This document shows positions 63,801-64,000 of a stretch of 64,000 nucleotides of DNA, piece by piece. Within the stretch, counting starts at the first letter, position 1; the number at the start of each line of letters is the position of its first letter. The position numbers and the translations under genes were made by a program. The stretch is taken from the NCBI GenBank assembly GCA_037783415.1, contig JAZGTN010000177.1, positions 1-64,000 on the forward strand, given 5' to 3'. Under the pieces are notes generated by a model. The model had not been told where the DNA came from and ran no database searches. It saw nothing but the letters and a program-made list of their open reading frames with translations. This stretch comes from Leptasterias polaris. Its lineage: Eukaryota > Echinodermata > Asteroidea > Forcipulatida > Asteriidae.

Positions 63801-64000
63801 GCGCTGAGATTAATTCTTTACTAAGAAACATGGGTGTACTGAACAAACTGGTTGATTCTGAGCGTATTCTGAGACGAAAAAAATTCAAACCCCTCAGAAT
63901 GCGCTGAGATTAATTCTTTACTAAGAAACATGGGTGTACTGAACAAACTGCTTGATTCTGAGCGTATTCTGAGACGAAAAAAATTCAAACCCCTCAGAAT
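60806..64000 (+). repeat. Monomer run of HOR 25 (31 monomers + 95 nt, cut by window edge)
   Basis: E with GGGACATT and F are followed at 61006 directly by the hybrid pair that lies at 48334 in HOR 21. Eleven monomers present there (47234-48333) are missing here. All later marks follow HOR 21 up to the window edge, where the last monomer (63906) stops after 95 bases. Confidence 0.95.

Larger units (their letters stand above)
1..64000 (+). repeat. Hierarchical satellite array of 100-bp monomers with 25 X units
   Basis: The whole window is head-to-tail copies of one 100-bp monomer with a 368-bp divergent unit (X) interspersed. 25 x 368 + 547 x 100 + 95 + 5 net single-base insertions gives 64000, so nothing is left unexplained. 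All copies face the same way and I see no inversion and no foreign insertion. Monomer period is almost perfectly kept: I found only six single-base insertions (all A7 to A8) and one single-base deletion. The family is not one I recognise. Long satellite arrays with nested periodicity are known from eukaryotic centromeres and other heterochromatin; that location is inferred from structure only. Confidence 0.97.

Noticed and set aside
1..64000. CRISPR array
   Set aside because: Units are 100 bp, abut without unique spacers, and all parts of the unit repeat. Nothing resembles cas genes.

Overview
The window is one uninterrupted, head-to-tail satellite DNA array. There is no supportable protein gene, RNA gene, transposon or CRISPR array in its 64 kb. 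The basic unit is a 100-bp monomer (38% GC by direct count of the consensus at 1-100). I count 547 complete monomers plus a 95-nt partial monomer at the right edge. Megabase-style tandem satellite of this kind is typical of eukaryotic centromeric, pericentromeric, subtelomeric or sex-chromosome heterochromatin. I do not recognise the family and cannot name the species or kingdom.

The array is hierarchical. Level 1 is the 100-bp monomer. Level 2 is a 368-bp divergent unit (here called the X unit), present 25 times, always in the same orientation and almost always in the same local context. An X unit is a divergent monomer plus 268 bp of other sequence, flanked by a 48-bp imperfect direct repeat. 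Every X-to-X distance equals 368 + 100n bp within 2 bp, with n = 44, 23, 10, 15, 11, 10, 15, 10, 15, 10, 10, 8, 24, 10, 29, 29, 15, 70, 22, 9, 56, 17, 23, 27 and then at least 31 to the window end. Each X unit plus its following monomers is therefore one higher-order repeat (HOR). Level 3 is visible at 7.8-21.7 kb, where short HOR types (II = 1368 bp, I = 1868 bp, III = 1468 bp) recur in the order II-I-III, II-I, II-I-III', II. Larger, recent segmental duplications overlie the remainder.

Monomer classes used below (positions within the 100-bp monomer, counted from GAGATTAATT). A is the majority form. A' is A ending in AAAACGCGCT instead of AGAATGCGCT. B is the monomer directly before X, with ACAAGGG at 24-30, GATCGGAG at 61-68 and AAAACG at 91-96. 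C begins GATGAATTTTTTAATAAG and has ACAAGGG and GATCGGAG. D has GATTATTTC, AAGTAAC and TGGGAG. E is the first monomer after X (GTGTTGTG, usually TTCATT). F is the second monomer after X (GTAGTG). G is A with GATCGGAG but AGAATG. CAT, CTT and GCTT mark A forms with GCATATTC, GCTTATTC or ACTGCTTG.

Layout: 1-400 is the tail of a HOR. 401-7838 holds two long, internally duplicated HORs. 7839-22919 is the regular zone of short HORs. 22920-35462 has intermediate HORs, including a near-perfect 3269-bp tandem duplication. 35463-45397 contains the longest X-free run (7.0 kb) and a 2.0-kb duplication, part of which recurs a third time. 45398-64000 contains long HORs, including a roughly 3-kb segment repeated at an offset of 12,672 bp. 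The majority monomer also contains a 17-bp inverted repeat with a 19-nt loop, the most notable local structural signal. All repeat calls are read directly from the sequence; ideas about centromere role, methylation and exchange mechanism are inference.
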